DNA of 64,000 nt, taken from contig NZ_CP028369.1 in the NCBI RefSeq assembly GCF_003032475.1, positions 4,650,001-4,714,000 of the forward strand, written 5' to 3'. This DNA comes from Streptomyces sp. P3. GTDB lineage: Bacteria > Actinomycetota > Actinomycetes > Streptomycetales > Streptomycetaceae. Shown here piece after piece: positions 1 through 8,397 of this stretch. The notes under the pieces were generated by a model, which was not told the origin of the DNA, ran no database searches, and was given only the letters and a program-made list of their open reading frames with translations. The number at the start of each line of letters is the position of its first letter. The first letter of the stretch is position 1. The translations under genes and the position numbers were made by a program.

Positions 1-106
1 GGCCCGACCGACTGCTGAACTGCCACTTCCGCGTCCGCTCCCTGCCCTGTGCTCGAACCGCCCGTCGCCGGTGCGTCGCCGCGCTCCGGGTCCGAGTGGC
101 CCGTCC
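1..106 (-). other. Downstream flank of the Pls-like gene, possible start of next minus-strand gene
   Basis: These bases lie after the stop of the Pls-like gene. On the minus strand a GTG at 24-26 has a purine-rich stretch upstream and could begin a further gene running off the left edge. Only about eight codons are visible, so nothing can be said about a product. Alternatively this is plain intergenic DNA. Confidence 0.2.
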
Positions 107-3100
107 TCAGGGACGCCATGCCTCGATCGGGTTGCCGAGCCAGCGGGTGTCGTCCGGGACGGACTCCGCGGCCATGACGAGCGACGCGGGACCCAGGGTC
201 GTCCGGGCCCCGACCGTGCTGCCGGGCAGCACGATCCCGCCAGGGCCCAGCGTGGCACCCTCACGGAGGACCACAGTATCCGTCCGCAAGATCCGGTCGT
301 GGAAGAGGTGAGTCTGCAGCACGCACCCGCGGTTGACCGTCACACCGTCCTCCAGCGTGACCAGGTCCGACTCCGGCAGCCAGTAGCTCTCCACCCACGC
401 GCCCCTGCCGATCCGCGCCCCGAGCCCGCGCAGCCACGCCGTCATCACCGGCGTACCCGGCACGGCCCCGGCCAGCCACGGCACGGCCACCACCTCGACG
501 AACGTGTCCGCCAGCTCGTTGCGCCACACGAACCCGCTCCACAGCGGGTGCTCGCCACTGCGGTGCCGGCCGACCAGCAGCCACTTGGCGACCACCGAGA
601 CGAGGGCCGCCGCGGCCCCCGCCCCGAGCAGCACGAGCCCCGACAGCAGCGGCGCCCACGCTCCGAGCGCGCACAGCGCCGCCACCGTCAGCACCGCCAG
701 CCCCGCCGAGCAGAACACCGGCACGATCCGGCACAGCTCCACCAGCGCGCGCGCCCACAACAGCCGCGCGGTCGGCTCGTACGTCCGGCTCCGATCGCTG
801 TCCGTGGTGTTCCGCGGCAGCTTCACCGGCGGCAGCCCCAGATACGAGCTGCCCTTCTTCGCCTTCTTGGGCGTCGCCGACAGCACGCCCACCAGACCGC
901 CGTCCGGCACGCTCCGCCCCGGCGCGGTCATCCCCGAGTTGCCGAGGAACGCCCGCCGCCCGATCTCCGCCCGGCCGATCCGCATCCAGCCGCCGCCGAG
1001 CTCGTACGGCGCGGTCAGCGTGTCGTCGGCGAGGAACGCGCCCTCGCCGACCGTGGTCAGACTGGGCAGCGCGAGCACCGTCGAGATCTCGGCGCCCTTG
1101 CCGATCCGCATGCCGAGCAGCCGCAGCCACACCGGCGTGACCAGCCCGGCGTACAGCGGGAACAGGGTCTCCCGCGAGCGGTCCATGAGCTGCGTGACCG
1201 TCCAGGCCTGCCAGCCCGTCCGGCTGTGTGTGGGGTGCGTGCCCTCCCGCAGACCCAGGCTCAGCAGCCGCACGGCCGCCAGCAGCAGCACCGCGTACGC
1301 CAGCCCGAAGGCGAGCGTCGCCGGGACCAGGGCGAGCGCGGCACCCGACAGCGCCGCGGCGAGACCGCCGCCGGGCGGCACGAACAGACCCGCCACCAGC
1401 AGCGCCGCCCCGCCGGCCAGCACCGGCAGCGCGGTCAGCGCGAATCCGGTCAGGCCGTACATGAAGCGCCAGTACGTGCCCCGCGCCGGCCGCTCCTTGG
1501 GCCAGTTGCGCTTGGCCTTGCCGAGCTTGGCCGCAGGCGCGCCAGCCCAGCGCTGGCCGGTGGGGACCTGACCGGTCACCGCGGAACCCGGCGCCACCTC
1601 GGCCCGCTTGCCGACCCGGGCGCCCGGGAACAGCATGCTGCGGGTGCCGACGACCGCGTGCGCACCCACCCTGACCGGGCCGATCTCGAGCCGGTCGCCG
1701 TCCAGCCAGTGGCCCGACAGGTCCACCTCGGACTCGACGGCCGCGCCCCGGCCCAGCCTGAGCATGCCGGTGACCGGCGGCAGCGAGTGCAGATCCACGT
1801 CCGGCCCGACCTTGGCGCCCAGCGCCCGCGCGTAGCGCTCCAGCCAGGAACCGGTCAGCGAGGTCGCCCCGCTGAACTCGGCGAGCCGCTCCGCCGTCCA
1901 CAACCGCAGATGGACGCCGCCGCCGCGCGCGTACCGCCCGGGCCGCACCCCGCGCAGCAGCAGCCGCGCACCGCCGGCCGCGATCGCGAGCCGCCCGGGT
2001 GGGCTGAACAGCAGCAGCGCACCGCTCACGACCAGCCACCAGGGCGCGGTCGGCAGCCAGGAGTACCTCGGCAACAGGTTGCCCACCAGGGCCAGCGGCA
2101 CCGTCCAGCGCAGCCCCAGCAGCGTGAACAGCGGGACGAGGAGCAGCAGCTGGACCACCTTGGCGCGCACGGCCACCGGCGCGACGACGCGGGCGGACCC
2201 GTCGTCCTGCGCCGACTCCTCCAGGTGGCGGGCCAGCTTGCGCAGCGTGGGCTGCTGGTAGACGTCCAGGACGGCCGCGCTCGGATACCGGGTGCGCAGC
2301 CTCGTGGTGAGCTGAGCGGCGGCCAGACTGCTGCCGCCGATCGCGAAGAAGTCGTCGCGGGCGCCGGAGACGGGGATGCCGAGAACCTCCGTCCACTGCT
2401 CGGCGAGCCAGGCCTCGGTGCCGTACAGCTGCTCGGTCCTGCCGCCGGTCTCCAGCCCCTCCAGGGGCCAGGGCAGCGCGTTGCGGTCCACCTTGCCGGA
2501 CGTGCGGGTAGGCAGGTCGTCGACCGGCGCGAGCAGCGGCACCAGGGCCGCGGGCAGCTCGGCGCGCAGCCGCCGTACGGCCGCCGCCTGGTCCCAGCCC
2601 TCCTGGACGACGACGTACCCCACGAGAAGCTGGTTGCCGCCGCGGGCGCTGCGCACGGCCGCCGCGGCCCCCGCGACGCCGGGCAGCGCCTGCAGCGCGG
2701 CGTCCACCTCGCCCAGTTCGATGCGCCGCCCGCCGAGTTTGATCTGCTCGTCGGCCCGGCCGAGGAAGACGAGTCCGTCGGCGTCCGCGCGCACCAGGTC
2801 GCCGCTGCGGTATGCCCGCTCCCAGCCCAGCGACGTGAGCGGCGCGTACTTCTCCGCGTCCTTCTCGGCGTCGAGGTACCGGGCGAGCCCGACCCCGCCG
2901 ATCACCAGCTGTCCGCTGCCGCCCATCGGCACCGGCTCGCCGGCCTCGTCCACGACGGCCAGCTCCCAGCCCCGCAGCGGCAAGCCGATGCGGACCGGCT
3001 CCTCGCCGGACATCAGCGAGGCGCAGGCCACCACCGTCGCCTCGGTCGGCCCGTAGGTGTTCCACACCTCCCTGCCCTCCGTCACCAGCCGCTGCACCAG

Positions 3101-3973
3101 CTCCGGCGGGCAGGCCTCGCCGCCGAAGATCAGCAGCCGGACGTCGTTCAGGGTCTCGGGTTCCCACAGCGCGGCCAGCGTCGGCACGGTCGAGACCACC
3201 GTGATCTCCTGGTCGACCAGCCAGGGCCCGAGGTCGGCGCCGCTGCGGACCTGTGAGCGCGGCACCGGCACCAGACAGGCCCCGTACCGCCAGGCCAGCC
3301 ACATCTCCTCGCAGGAGGCGTCGAAGGCCACCGACAGCCCTGCCATGACACGGTCGCCGGGTCCGATCGGCTCCTCGGTGAGGAACAGCGCGGCCTCGGC
3401 GTCCACGAACGCGGCGGCGCTGCGGTGGCTGACGGCGACGCCCTTGGGCTTCCCCGTCGAGCCGGAGGTGAAGATGATCCAGGCGTCGTGCCCGGTACCG
3501 GGGCGGGCGGCGGCCACCCCGGACGCGCCGTGGACGGTGATCTCGTGGCCGGCGCCGACCACCGCCCGCACGTCCGCCTCCCCGAAGACCAGCTCGGCCC
3601 GCTCGTCCGGGTCCTCGGCGTCCACCGGAACGTAGGCCGCTCCGGCGGCGAGGACGGCCAGGATCGCCACGTACAGGTCGTTGGTGCCGGAGGGCACGCG
3701 CACGCCCACCCGGTCGCCGAGCCCGACCCCGGCGGCGGCGAGCCGGCGCCGGAGGTTCTCCACCTCGACGGCGAGGGCACGGTAGGTCAGGAGCGTGCTG
3801 CCGTCGTCCAGGGCGGGCTCGTCCGGGAAGGACCGCACGGAGGCGTCGAAGACGTCGACGAGGGTGCGGGCGGAGGCGGCGGGACCGCCGGAGAAACGGG
3901 CGGTGTCACCGAATCGAGCGTGGATCTCTTCGTCGAGCAGGCCGAGAGCGCTGCTCTCGTGAATGGCTGCCAT
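107..3973 (-). CDS. Pls/PosA-type single-module nonribosomal peptide synthetase, probable epsilon-poly-amino-acid synthetase
   Basis: The 1288-residue protein has an adenylation domain (about 40-500), a carrier domain (about 515-590) and a long membrane-bound C-terminal half. Visible adenylation motifs are TSGSTGKPKG near 169, NTYGPTEATV near 305, YRSGDL near 388 and SGKVDRNAL near 492. The carrier motif is GGSSL near 546-550, with Ser549 as likely phosphopantetheine site. After residue 600 come paired membrane segments alternating with three hexapeptide-repeat-like regions. This order and length match poly-lysine synthetase Pls (about 1.3 kb residues, six membrane segments, three tandem soluble domains), an enzyme that joins lysines without a thioesterase. 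My eye alignment to the GrsA specificity positions gives D218, A219, E222, S261, I282, G284, T306, V314, V315, a lysine-like set. ATG at 3973 was chosen over longer starts because GAGGA lies just upstream. Product identity is inference. Confidence 0.85.
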   Translation of the reverse strand: MAAIHESSALGLLDEEIHARFGDTARFSGGPAASARTLVDVFDASVRSFPDEPALDDGSTLLTYRALAVEVENLRRRLAAAGVGLGDRVGVRVPSGTNDLYVAILAVLAAGAAYVPVDAEDPDERAELVFGEADVRAVVGAGHEITVHGASGVAAARPGTGHDAWIIFTSGSTGKPKGVAVSHRSAAAFVDAEAALFLTEEPIGPGDRVMAGLSVAFDASCEEMWLAWRYGACLVPVPRSQVRSGADLGPWLVDQEITVVSTVPTLAALWEPETLNDVRLLIFGGEACPPELVQRLVTEGREVWNTYGPTEATVVACASLMSGEEPVRIGLPLRGWELAVVDEAGEPVPMGGSGQLVIGGVGLARYLDAEKDAEKYAPLTSLGWERAYRSGDLVRADADGLVFLGRADEQIKLGGRRIELGEVDAALQALPGVAGAAAAVRSARGGNQLLVGYVVVQEGWDQAAAVRRLRAELPAALVPLLAPVDDLPTRTSGKVDRNALPWPLEGLETGGRTEQLYGTEAWLAEQWTEVLGIPVSGARDDFFAIGGSSLAAAQLTTRLRTRYPSAAVLDVYQQPTLRKLARHLEESAQDDGSARVVAPVAVRAKVVQLLLLVPLFTLLGLRWTVPLALVGNLLPRYSWLPTAPWWLVVSGALLLFSPPGRLAIAAGGARLLLRGVRPGRYARGGGVHLRLWTAERLAEFSGATSLTGSWLERYARALGAKVGPDVDLHSLPPVTGMLRLGRGAAVESEVDLSGHWLDGDRLEIGPVRVGAHAVVGTRSMLFPGARVGKRAEVAPGSAVTGQVPTGQRWAGAPAAKLGKAKRNWPKERPARGTYWRFMYGLTGFALTALPVLAGGAALLVAGLFVPPGGGLAAALSGAALALVPATLAFGLAYAVLLLAAVRLLSLGLREGTHPTHSRTGWQAWTVTQLMDRSRETLFPLYAGLVTPVWLRLLGMRIGKGAEISTVLALPSLTTVGEGAFLADDTLTAPYELGGGWMRIGRAEIGRRAFLGNSGMTAPGRSVPDGGLVGVLSATPKKAKKGSSYLGLPPVKLPRNTTDSDRSRTYEPTARLLWARALVELCRIVPVFCSAGLAVLTVAALCALGAWAPLLSGLVLLGAGAAAALVSVVAKWLLVGRHRSGEHPLWSGFVWRNELADTFVEVVAVPWLAGAVPGTPVMTAWLRGLGARIGRGAWVESYWLPESDLVTLEDGVTVNRGCVLQTHLFHDRILRTDTVVLREGATLGPGGIVLPGSTVGARTTLGPASLVMAAESVPDDTRWLGNPIEAWRP

Positions 3974-4300
3974 CGGTCCTCGCGTCTCGAACCCGGAAGC
4001 CTCCGGGGCGCCGGCGGGCCCGCAGGTCTGCCTGGGGTTGTCCGGTCCAGCTCCATGACAAGCCGGAAATTTTAGTACGAAGCTAGGCTCGTCGGCTTGT
4101 GCCGGCCACCTGGGGAGGCTGTCCGGGGCACGGAAGAAGATCGTTCGCAACGCGCTGACCTGCGCGGCATGCACGGCGGAGAGATCTGCCCCACATGGGC
4201 GGGAAAAGGTGCACGGACCGGCGGAGACCGGGGGCCGACGAGGGCGTGAACGCGAAGAGGGCGGCCCGGCCATCGGCCGGGACCACCCTCTTCGCTGCTG
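3974..4300. other. Intergenic region between tRNA-Leu and the Pls-like gene
   Basis: This 327-base gap holds the terminator of tRNA-Leu at 4252-4295. Near 4069-4080 there is an AT-rich patch that reads TACTAAAAT on the minus strand and is a plausible -10 region for the Pls-like gene. No convincing gene is seen; reading frames here are extensions of neighbours. Confidence 0.5.
4252..4295 (-). terminator. Hairpin terminator after tRNA-Leu
   Basis: A long inverted repeat (arms about 4252-4271 and 4275-4295, one bulge, three-base loop region) lies directly 3' of the tRNA on the minus strand. Position and stem strength fit an intrinsic terminator of the kind usual in Streptomyces, without a long T tract. 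Confidence 0.65.
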
Positions 4301-4385
4301 TGTCCGAGGGGGGACTTGAACCCCCACGCCCGATAAAGGGCACTAGCACCTCAAGCTAGCGCGTCTGCCATTCCGCCACCCGGAC
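4301..4385 (-). tRNA. tRNA-Leu (anticodon GAG)
   Basis: Read on the minus strand, the 85 bases fold as a class II tRNA. The acceptor arm GTCCGGG pairs with CTCGGAC (one G-T), followed by discriminator A. The anticodon stem CTAGC/GCTAG encloses loop TTGAGGT with anticodon GAG. A long variable arm follows, and the T arm is GGGGG-TTCAAGT-CCCCC. It decodes CTC and CTT leucine codons. CCA is not encoded. Confidence 0.95.
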
Positions 4386-4589
4386 AAGGTGTCTGTCGTG
4401 CGCGGTTTCCCTCGCGGCGACGTCGTAAACATTACCAGGCTTTCCGGGGTGCCCCGATCACGGTCGGCGGACGGCCGCGGCCGTGCCCGCGTGAACGGCT
4501 CGTGACGGGCCGGGACCGGTCTTGGGCGCGGACCCGCGGGCGGGGGAGGATGAGGAGACCCACCAGCAGTGACAGCGGGAGGAAGCAGC

Positions 4590-5918
4590 GTGAGCGCGAC
4601 GGACGACCATGCCAGGAGTGTCACCGGCGAGGACGAGGTTGTGGACCTCTGCCGCGACCTGATCCGGATCGACACCAGCAACTACGGCGACCACTCGGGT
4701 CCCGGCGAGCGCAAGGCGGCCGAATGGGTCGCGGAGAAGCTTGCCGAGGTGGGCCTCGAGCCCCGGATCTTCGAGTCGCACCCGGGCCGCGCCTCCACCG
4801 TGGCCCGGATCGAGGGCGAGGACCCCTCCAGGCCCGCACTGCTCATCCACGGCCACCTCGACGTCGTCCCGGCCAACGCCGCCGACTGGACCCACCACCC
4901 CTTCTCCGGCGAGGTCGCGGACGGGTGCGTGTGGGGCCGGGGCGCGGTCGACATGAAGGACATGGACGCGATGACGCTGGCGGTCGTCCGCGACCGGCTG
5001 CGCTCCGGGCGCCGCCCGCCCCGCGACATCGTGCTCGCGTTCCTCGCCGACGAGGAGGCCGGCGGCACGTACGGCGCCCGGCACCTGGTCGACCGCCACC
5101 CCGACCTGTTCGAGGGCGTCACCGAGGCGATCAGCGAGGTGGGCGGGTTCTCGTTCACCGTGAGCGAGGAGCGGCGGCTCTACCTCGTCCAGACGGCCGA
5201 GAAGGGCATGCACTGGATGAAGCTGACCGTGGCCGGCACCGCCGGACACGGCTCGATGATCCACCGGGACAACGCCATCACCGAGCTGTCCGAGGCCGTC
5301 GCCCGGCTCGGCCGCCACACCTTCCCGGTGCGGGTCACCAAGACGACCCGGGCCTTCCTCGACGAACTCGGCGACGCGTTGGGCACACCGCTGGACCCCG
5401 AGGACATGCAGGCGACGCTGGCCCGGCTCGGCGGCATCGCCAAGCTGATCGGCGCGACGCTCAGCAACACCGCCAACCCCACCCAGCTCGGCGCCGGCTA
5501 CAAGGTCAACGTCATCCCGGGGGAGGCCACCGCGCACATCGACGGCCGGTTCCTGCCGGGTTACGAGGAGGAGTTCCTCGCCGACCTCGACCGGATCCTC
5601 GGCCCGAAGGTGCGCCGCGAGGACGTGCACTCCGACAAGGCCCTGGAGACGTCCTTCGACGGGGCGCTGGTCGAGGCCATGCAGTCCTCGCTGCTCGCCG
5701 AGGACCCGACCGCCAAGGCCGTCCCCTACATGCTCTCCGGCGGCACCGACGCCAAGTCCTTCGACGACCTCGGCATCCGCGGATTCGGCTTCGCCCCGCT
5801 CAAGCTGCCCCCGGAGCTCGACTTCGCCGGCATGTTCCACGGTGTGGACGAGCGGGTCCCGGTGGACGGCCTGCGTTTCGGTGTGCGGGTGCTCGACCGC
5901 TTCATCGACGCGTCCTGA
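4590..5918 (+). CDS. M20-family metallopeptidase (ArgE/DapE-like)
   Basis: This is a cytoplasmic zinc peptidase or deacylase of the M20 family (442 residues), related to acetylornithine deacetylase, succinyl-diaminopimelate desuccinylase and dipeptidases. Metal-site motifs are visible: HGHLDVVPA, WGRGAVDMKD and DEEAGG, followed by a dimerization segment and the C-terminal SGGTDAK region. The GTG at 4590 was chosen because GGGAGG sits about seven bases upstream; a GTG seven codons earlier has no such site. The gene stands alone between tRNA-Leu and chpH. The substrate cannot be read from sequence, so a specific arg or dap role is not claimed. Confidence 0.85.
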   Translation: MSATDDHARSVTGEDEVVDLCRDLIRIDTSNYGDHSGPGERKAAEWVAEKLAEVGLEPRIFESHPGRASTVARIEGEDPSRPALLIHGHLDVVPANAADWTHHPFSGEVADGCVWGRGAVDMKDMDAMTLAVVRDRLRSGRRPPRDIVLAFLADEEAGGTYGARHLVDRHPDLFEGVTEAISEVGGFSFTVSEERRLYLVQTAEKGMHWMKLTVAGTAGHGSMIHRDNAITELSEAVARLGRHTFPVRVTKTTRAFLDELGDALGTPLDPEDMQATLARLGGIAKLIGATLSNTANPTQLGAGYKVNVIPGEATAHIDGRFLPGYEEEFLADLDRILGPKVRREDVHSDKALETSFDGALVEAMQSSLLAEDPTAKAVPYMLSGGTDAKSFDDLGIRGFGFAPLKLPPELDFAGMFHGVDERVPVDGLRFGVRVLDRFIDAS

Positions 5919-6006
5919 ACGTCCGGCCGGAACGAGATCCCACCGGGCTGATGGAATCGGCCGCCTGTGCGGGAGTGACTGGGAAGAGTGAATGCGCCGA
6001 TAAGCG

Positions 6007-6034
6007 CGTAGCCCCACTAATTCCGCCTCGTTAC
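6007..6034 (+). promoter_or_regulatory. Candidate sigma-BldN promoter of chpH
   Basis: CGTAGC at 6007-6012 and CGTTAC at 6029-6034 are separated by 16 bases. This is close to the BldN consensus as I recall it (CGTAAC, 16 bases, CGTTGA), the sigma factor known to control chaplin genes. It would give a leader of about 40 bases before the chpH start. Confidence 0.5.
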
Positions 6035-6083
6035 TGGTGATGCGATCTGCTGCATGGGGTCGCTTTGCCTACAAGGAGGAATA

Positions 6084-6317
6084 ATGATCAAGAAGGTCGT
6101 CGCTGCTGCGGCTGCCACTGGTGGGCTGGTTCTCGCGGGCGCGGGCATGGCCGTCGCCGACGCGGGCGCTCAGGGTGCCGCGGTGCACTCCCCGGGCGTC
6201 CTGTCCGGCAACGTCGTTCAGGTTCCCGTGCATGTCCCGGTGAACGTCTGCGGCAACACGATCTCGGCGATCGGGCTGCTGAACCCCGCCTTCGGCAACA
6301 CCTGCGTCAACAAGTGA
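6084..6317 (+). CDS. chpH: Short chaplin ChpH
   Basis: A 77-residue secreted hydrophobic protein that assembles into amyloid-like fibrils on aerial hyphae and spores. It has a signal peptide with cleavage expected near AVADA (about residue 27), then one chaplin domain with the invariant cysteines Cys56 and Cys74, in motifs VNVCGN and NTCVNK. The length equals that of S. coelicolor ChpH as I recall it. ATG at 6084 is preceded by AAGGAGG, an almost perfect ribosome binding site. Long chaplin chpC follows about 190 bases downstream on the same strand, separated by a terminator. Regulation is probably developmental through BldN. Confidence 0.95.
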   Translation: MIKKVVAAAAATGGLVLAGAGMAVADAGAQGAAVHSPGVLSGNVVQVPVHVPVNVCGNTISAIGLLNPAFGNTCVNK

Positions 6318-6346
6318 CGTCGACCCGCTGAGGGGTCGTCCACGCC

Positions 6347-6385
6347 GTCGGCCCCGGAGCGCACGCCATGTGCTCCGGGGCCGAC
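6347..6385 (+). terminator. Terminator after chpH
   Basis: Arms 6347-6360 and 6372-6385 are perfectly complementary and the stem continues inward, with a short loop; it is followed by a T-rich stretch. It would uncouple chpH from chpC. Confidence 0.75.
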
Positions 6386-6454
6386 CGGTCTTTTCCCGAA
6401 GGGAAAGCCGAGAAGTCAGTAGAGCCCGATGACATCGAACAGCTGCACTGATGC

Positions 6455-6474
6455 GAGCGATTCGGAGCGATTCG
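6455..6474. repeat. 10-bp tandem direct repeat upstream of chpC
   Basis: GAGCGATTCG occurs twice in immediate succession, about 35-55 bases before the chpC start. It could be part of a regulator site or simply a short duplication. Confidence 0.5.
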
Positions 6475-6508
6475 GGAAACAGGCGAGATCGAAAGCAGGG
6501 ATTCAGCA

Positions 6509-7339
6509 ATGCGACAGGCCACCCGCAAAAGCCTCATGACCGTGGCGGCCGCGACGGGGGTGATCGCTGCCGCCGGCGGCTACGCCCACGCCGACTCCGG
6601 CGCGTACGGCGCCGCCACCGACTCGCCCGGCGTCCTGTCGGGCAACTCGGTACAGGCGCCGGTCAACGTGCCCGTCAACGTCTGCGGCAACACCGTGGAC
6701 CTCATCGGGGTGCTCAACCCGACCTTCGGCAACTCGTGCGCCAACAAGGGCGGCGGCGGGATGTCCCGCGGCTACGGCGACCACCAGGGTCGCGGCGGCA
6801 GCCAGGCCGGCCACCACGGCGGCCACCACGACGGCGGTTACGGCGGCGGTTACGGCGGCGGTCAGCACGCCGGCTCCGGCGCCCACGGGGACTCCGGGGG
6901 CGCCCAGGCGGGCGGCCACACCGGCGGGTCGCCGGGCGTCGGTTCGGGCAACCACGTCCAGGCGCCCGTCGACGTGCCGGTGAACGTGTGCGGCAACAGC
7001 GTGGACGCCGTCGGCATCCTCAACCCGTCGATGGGCAACGACTGCGCCAACGGCAGCGGCCCGCGGCGGCCCCCGTCCCGCGGCCACGAGACGCCGGGCA
7101 GGCCCGGACACCACACCCCCGGCAAGCCCGGCGAGTCCACCCCGTCCGCACCCGAGGCGCCGTCCACCCCGGGTCACGCGACGCCGGTCGGCGACTCCTC
7201 CGTGCACGGCCCCGCAGCCCACGCGCCGCAGCTCGCGCACACCGGAAGCGAGCTGCCGATCGGCCTCGCGGTGCCGGCCGGCGCGGGCGCACTGCTCGCG
7301 GGCGCGTTGCTCTACCGCAAGGCGCGCCCCTCGGCGTGA
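6509..7339 (+). CDS. chpC: Long chaplin ChpC, sortase-anchored
   Basis: A 276-residue secreted protein with a signal peptide (about 1-28), chaplin domain 1 (about 33-80), a Gly/His-rich linker (about 81-139), chaplin domain 2 (about 140-181), a Pro/Thr/Ser/His-rich wall-spanning segment, then sorting signal LAHTG (242-246), a hydrophobic segment and the basic tail YRKARP. Each chaplin domain has its two cysteines (59/77 and 161/179). LAxTG is the known motif for streptomycete class E sortases, which join long chaplins to peptidoglycan. The gene lies directly after chpH and ends at a strong terminator. The linker, with HHGGHHDGG and GHHTPG motifs, is unusually histidine-rich and might bind metal (inference). 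Confidence 0.95.
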   Translation: MRQATRKSLMTVAAATGVIAAAGGYAHADSGAYGAATDSPGVLSGNSVQAPVNVPVNVCGNTVDLIGVLNPTFGNSCANKGGGGMSRGYGDHQGRGGSQAGHHGGHHDGGYGGGYGGGQHAGSGAHGDSGGAQAGGHTGGSPGVGSGNHVQAPVDVPVNVCGNSVDAVGILNPSMGNDCANGSGPRRPPSRGHETPGRPGHHTPGKPGESTPSAPEAPSTPGHATPVGDSSVHGPAAHAPQLAHTGSELPIGLAVPAGAGALLAGALLYRKARPSA

Positions 7340-7357
7340 GACGTCCCGGCCCTCACG

Positions 7358-7393
7358 ACGGAGCGGGCCCCGCCCAGGCGGGGCCCGCTCCGT
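7358..7393. terminator. Bidirectional terminator between chpC and the DUF5703 gene
   Basis: A perfect 17-bp inverted repeat (7358-7374 and 7377-7393) with T residues following on the plus strand lies between convergent genes. Confidence 0.85.
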
Positions 7394-7407
7394 TTCGTCG
7401 TCTCACC

Positions 7408-7596
7408 TCACCACGTGGCGCGCACCTGACGAATGATCCGCCGGCGCAACCGCACCCTGCGACTGCCGTCGCGCAGCAGGCTCAGGCGGTCCAACTCCCA
7501 GTGTCCGTACTCGGCATGGTCGGTCAGCAGTCGTGTCGCCTCCTTGCGGGAGACCCCGCGCGGTACGTACACGTCGACAAATTCGTATTCCGGCAT
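7408..7596 (-). CDS. DUF5703 family small protein
   Basis: A 62-residue protein rich in Arg, recognisable by the start MPEYEFVDVYVPRG and the WELDRLSLLRDGSRRVRLRRRI segment, a pattern I associate with the actinobacterial DUF5703 family. There is no signal peptide or membrane segment. Function is unknown; the basic C-terminus could contact nucleic acid. It is transcribed divergently from the acidic hypothetical at 7644, with 47 bases between the starts, so the two may share a promoter region. Confidence 0.8.
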   Translation of the reverse strand: MPEYEFVDVYVPRGVSRKEATRLLTDHAEYGHWELDRLSLLRDGSRRVRLRRRIIRQVRATW

Positions 7597-7643
7597 CGCA
7601 TCTATTGTGCGGGCTGGGGCCCGGTACGGATAGCGTCTGCACT

Positions 7644-8318
7644 ATGTCTGATGCTGCGCAGCCCACCGCTGCCGAGGTACGCGCCGCCGCCGAGGCGGTC
7701 AAGACCGCGCTCGACCGCCACCTGGCCGCGGTCGAACGCAGGACGGGAGAGGACGACCCGGCCGTCTACGAGGCGTTCAACGAGCTGGCCGCGGCCGCCG
7801 AGGTCTACGACGAACTGCTCTACGACCGTTACGACGAGGTCACGCCCTTCGAGATCCCCGGTGCGGAGGACTCCCTGCCGCCGTACGAGGGTCCCGAGGA
7901 GCCCAACGCCCTGAGCGTGCTGATCCGACGCGACTACGCCGTCGCGGAGCCGCAGCGGTTGATGGCGCAGGCGCAGCGGGTGGAGGCGGCGGAGGACGAG
8001 GGAACGGGCGCCGAGGTCTCGGCCACCGTGCACGGGGCGCTGGGCATCCTGTTCGGCGAGTTCGAACCGGACGAGATCGCCTCCCGGCACAAGGAGTTCG
8101 GTCTCGAGGAGGCCGACTCGACGCTGTGGGTGCTGGCCGCCGAGGACCCGGCCGACCCGGGGGAGTGGCTGGAGACGCCGTTCGACCAGCCCGACCCGGG
8201 GCGCGTGATCTGCCGCTTCGACGTCAGCTCGGTCTTCGACGACCTCGACGACGACGCCGACGACGATCTCGTGGACGGGATCGAGGAGGAGCTGGAGACG
8301 CTCGACACGGATCGCTGA
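7644..8318 (+). CDS. Acidic conserved hypothetical protein
   Basis: A 224-residue soluble, strongly acidic protein, with the C-terminal third ending in runs of Asp/Glu (DDLDDDADDDLVDG). I do not recognise a catalytic motif. The N-terminal half looks helical (AAEVRAAAEAVKTALDRH). Start ATG at 7644 was preferred to an upstream in-frame start because the longer version would run into the divergent DUF5703 gene. It is conserved in position in Streptomyces as far as I recall, but no function is known. Confidence 0.75.
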   Translation: MSDAAQPTAAEVRAAAEAVKTALDRHLAAVERRTGEDDPAVYEAFNELAAAAEVYDELLYDRYDEVTPFEIPGAEDSLPPYEGPEEPNALSVLIRRDYAVAEPQRLMAQAQRVEAAEDEGTGAEVSATVHGALGILFGEFEPDEIASRHKEFGLEEADSTLWVLAAEDPADPGEWLETPFDQPDPGRVICRFDVSSVFDDLDDDADDDLVDGIEEELETLDTDR

Positions 8319-8347
8319 CCGGCACCAGGCTGCTTCCGTGAACCACC

Positions 8348-8393
8348 GACGGCGGCGGTCGCGCAGGGGAGACCCTGCGCGACCGCCGCCGTC
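8348..8393. terminator. Strong bidirectional terminator
   Basis: A perfect 21-bp stem (8348-8368 with 8373-8393) is closed by a GAGA tetraloop. It lies between convergent genes, five bases from the end of the RecD2-like gene. Confidence 0.9.
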
Positions 8394-8397
8394 CGCG

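Noticed and set aside
71..3256. Very long open frame on the plus strand opposite the Pls-like gene
   Set aside because: Its translation is Arg/Pro/Gln-rich low-complexity without family motifs; it is the usual by-product of high third-position GC on the other strand.
4060..4090. Iron box (DmdR-type) upstream of the Pls-like gene
   Set aside because: TTAG and AGGCT fragments are present but the 19-bp symmetrical consensus is not met.
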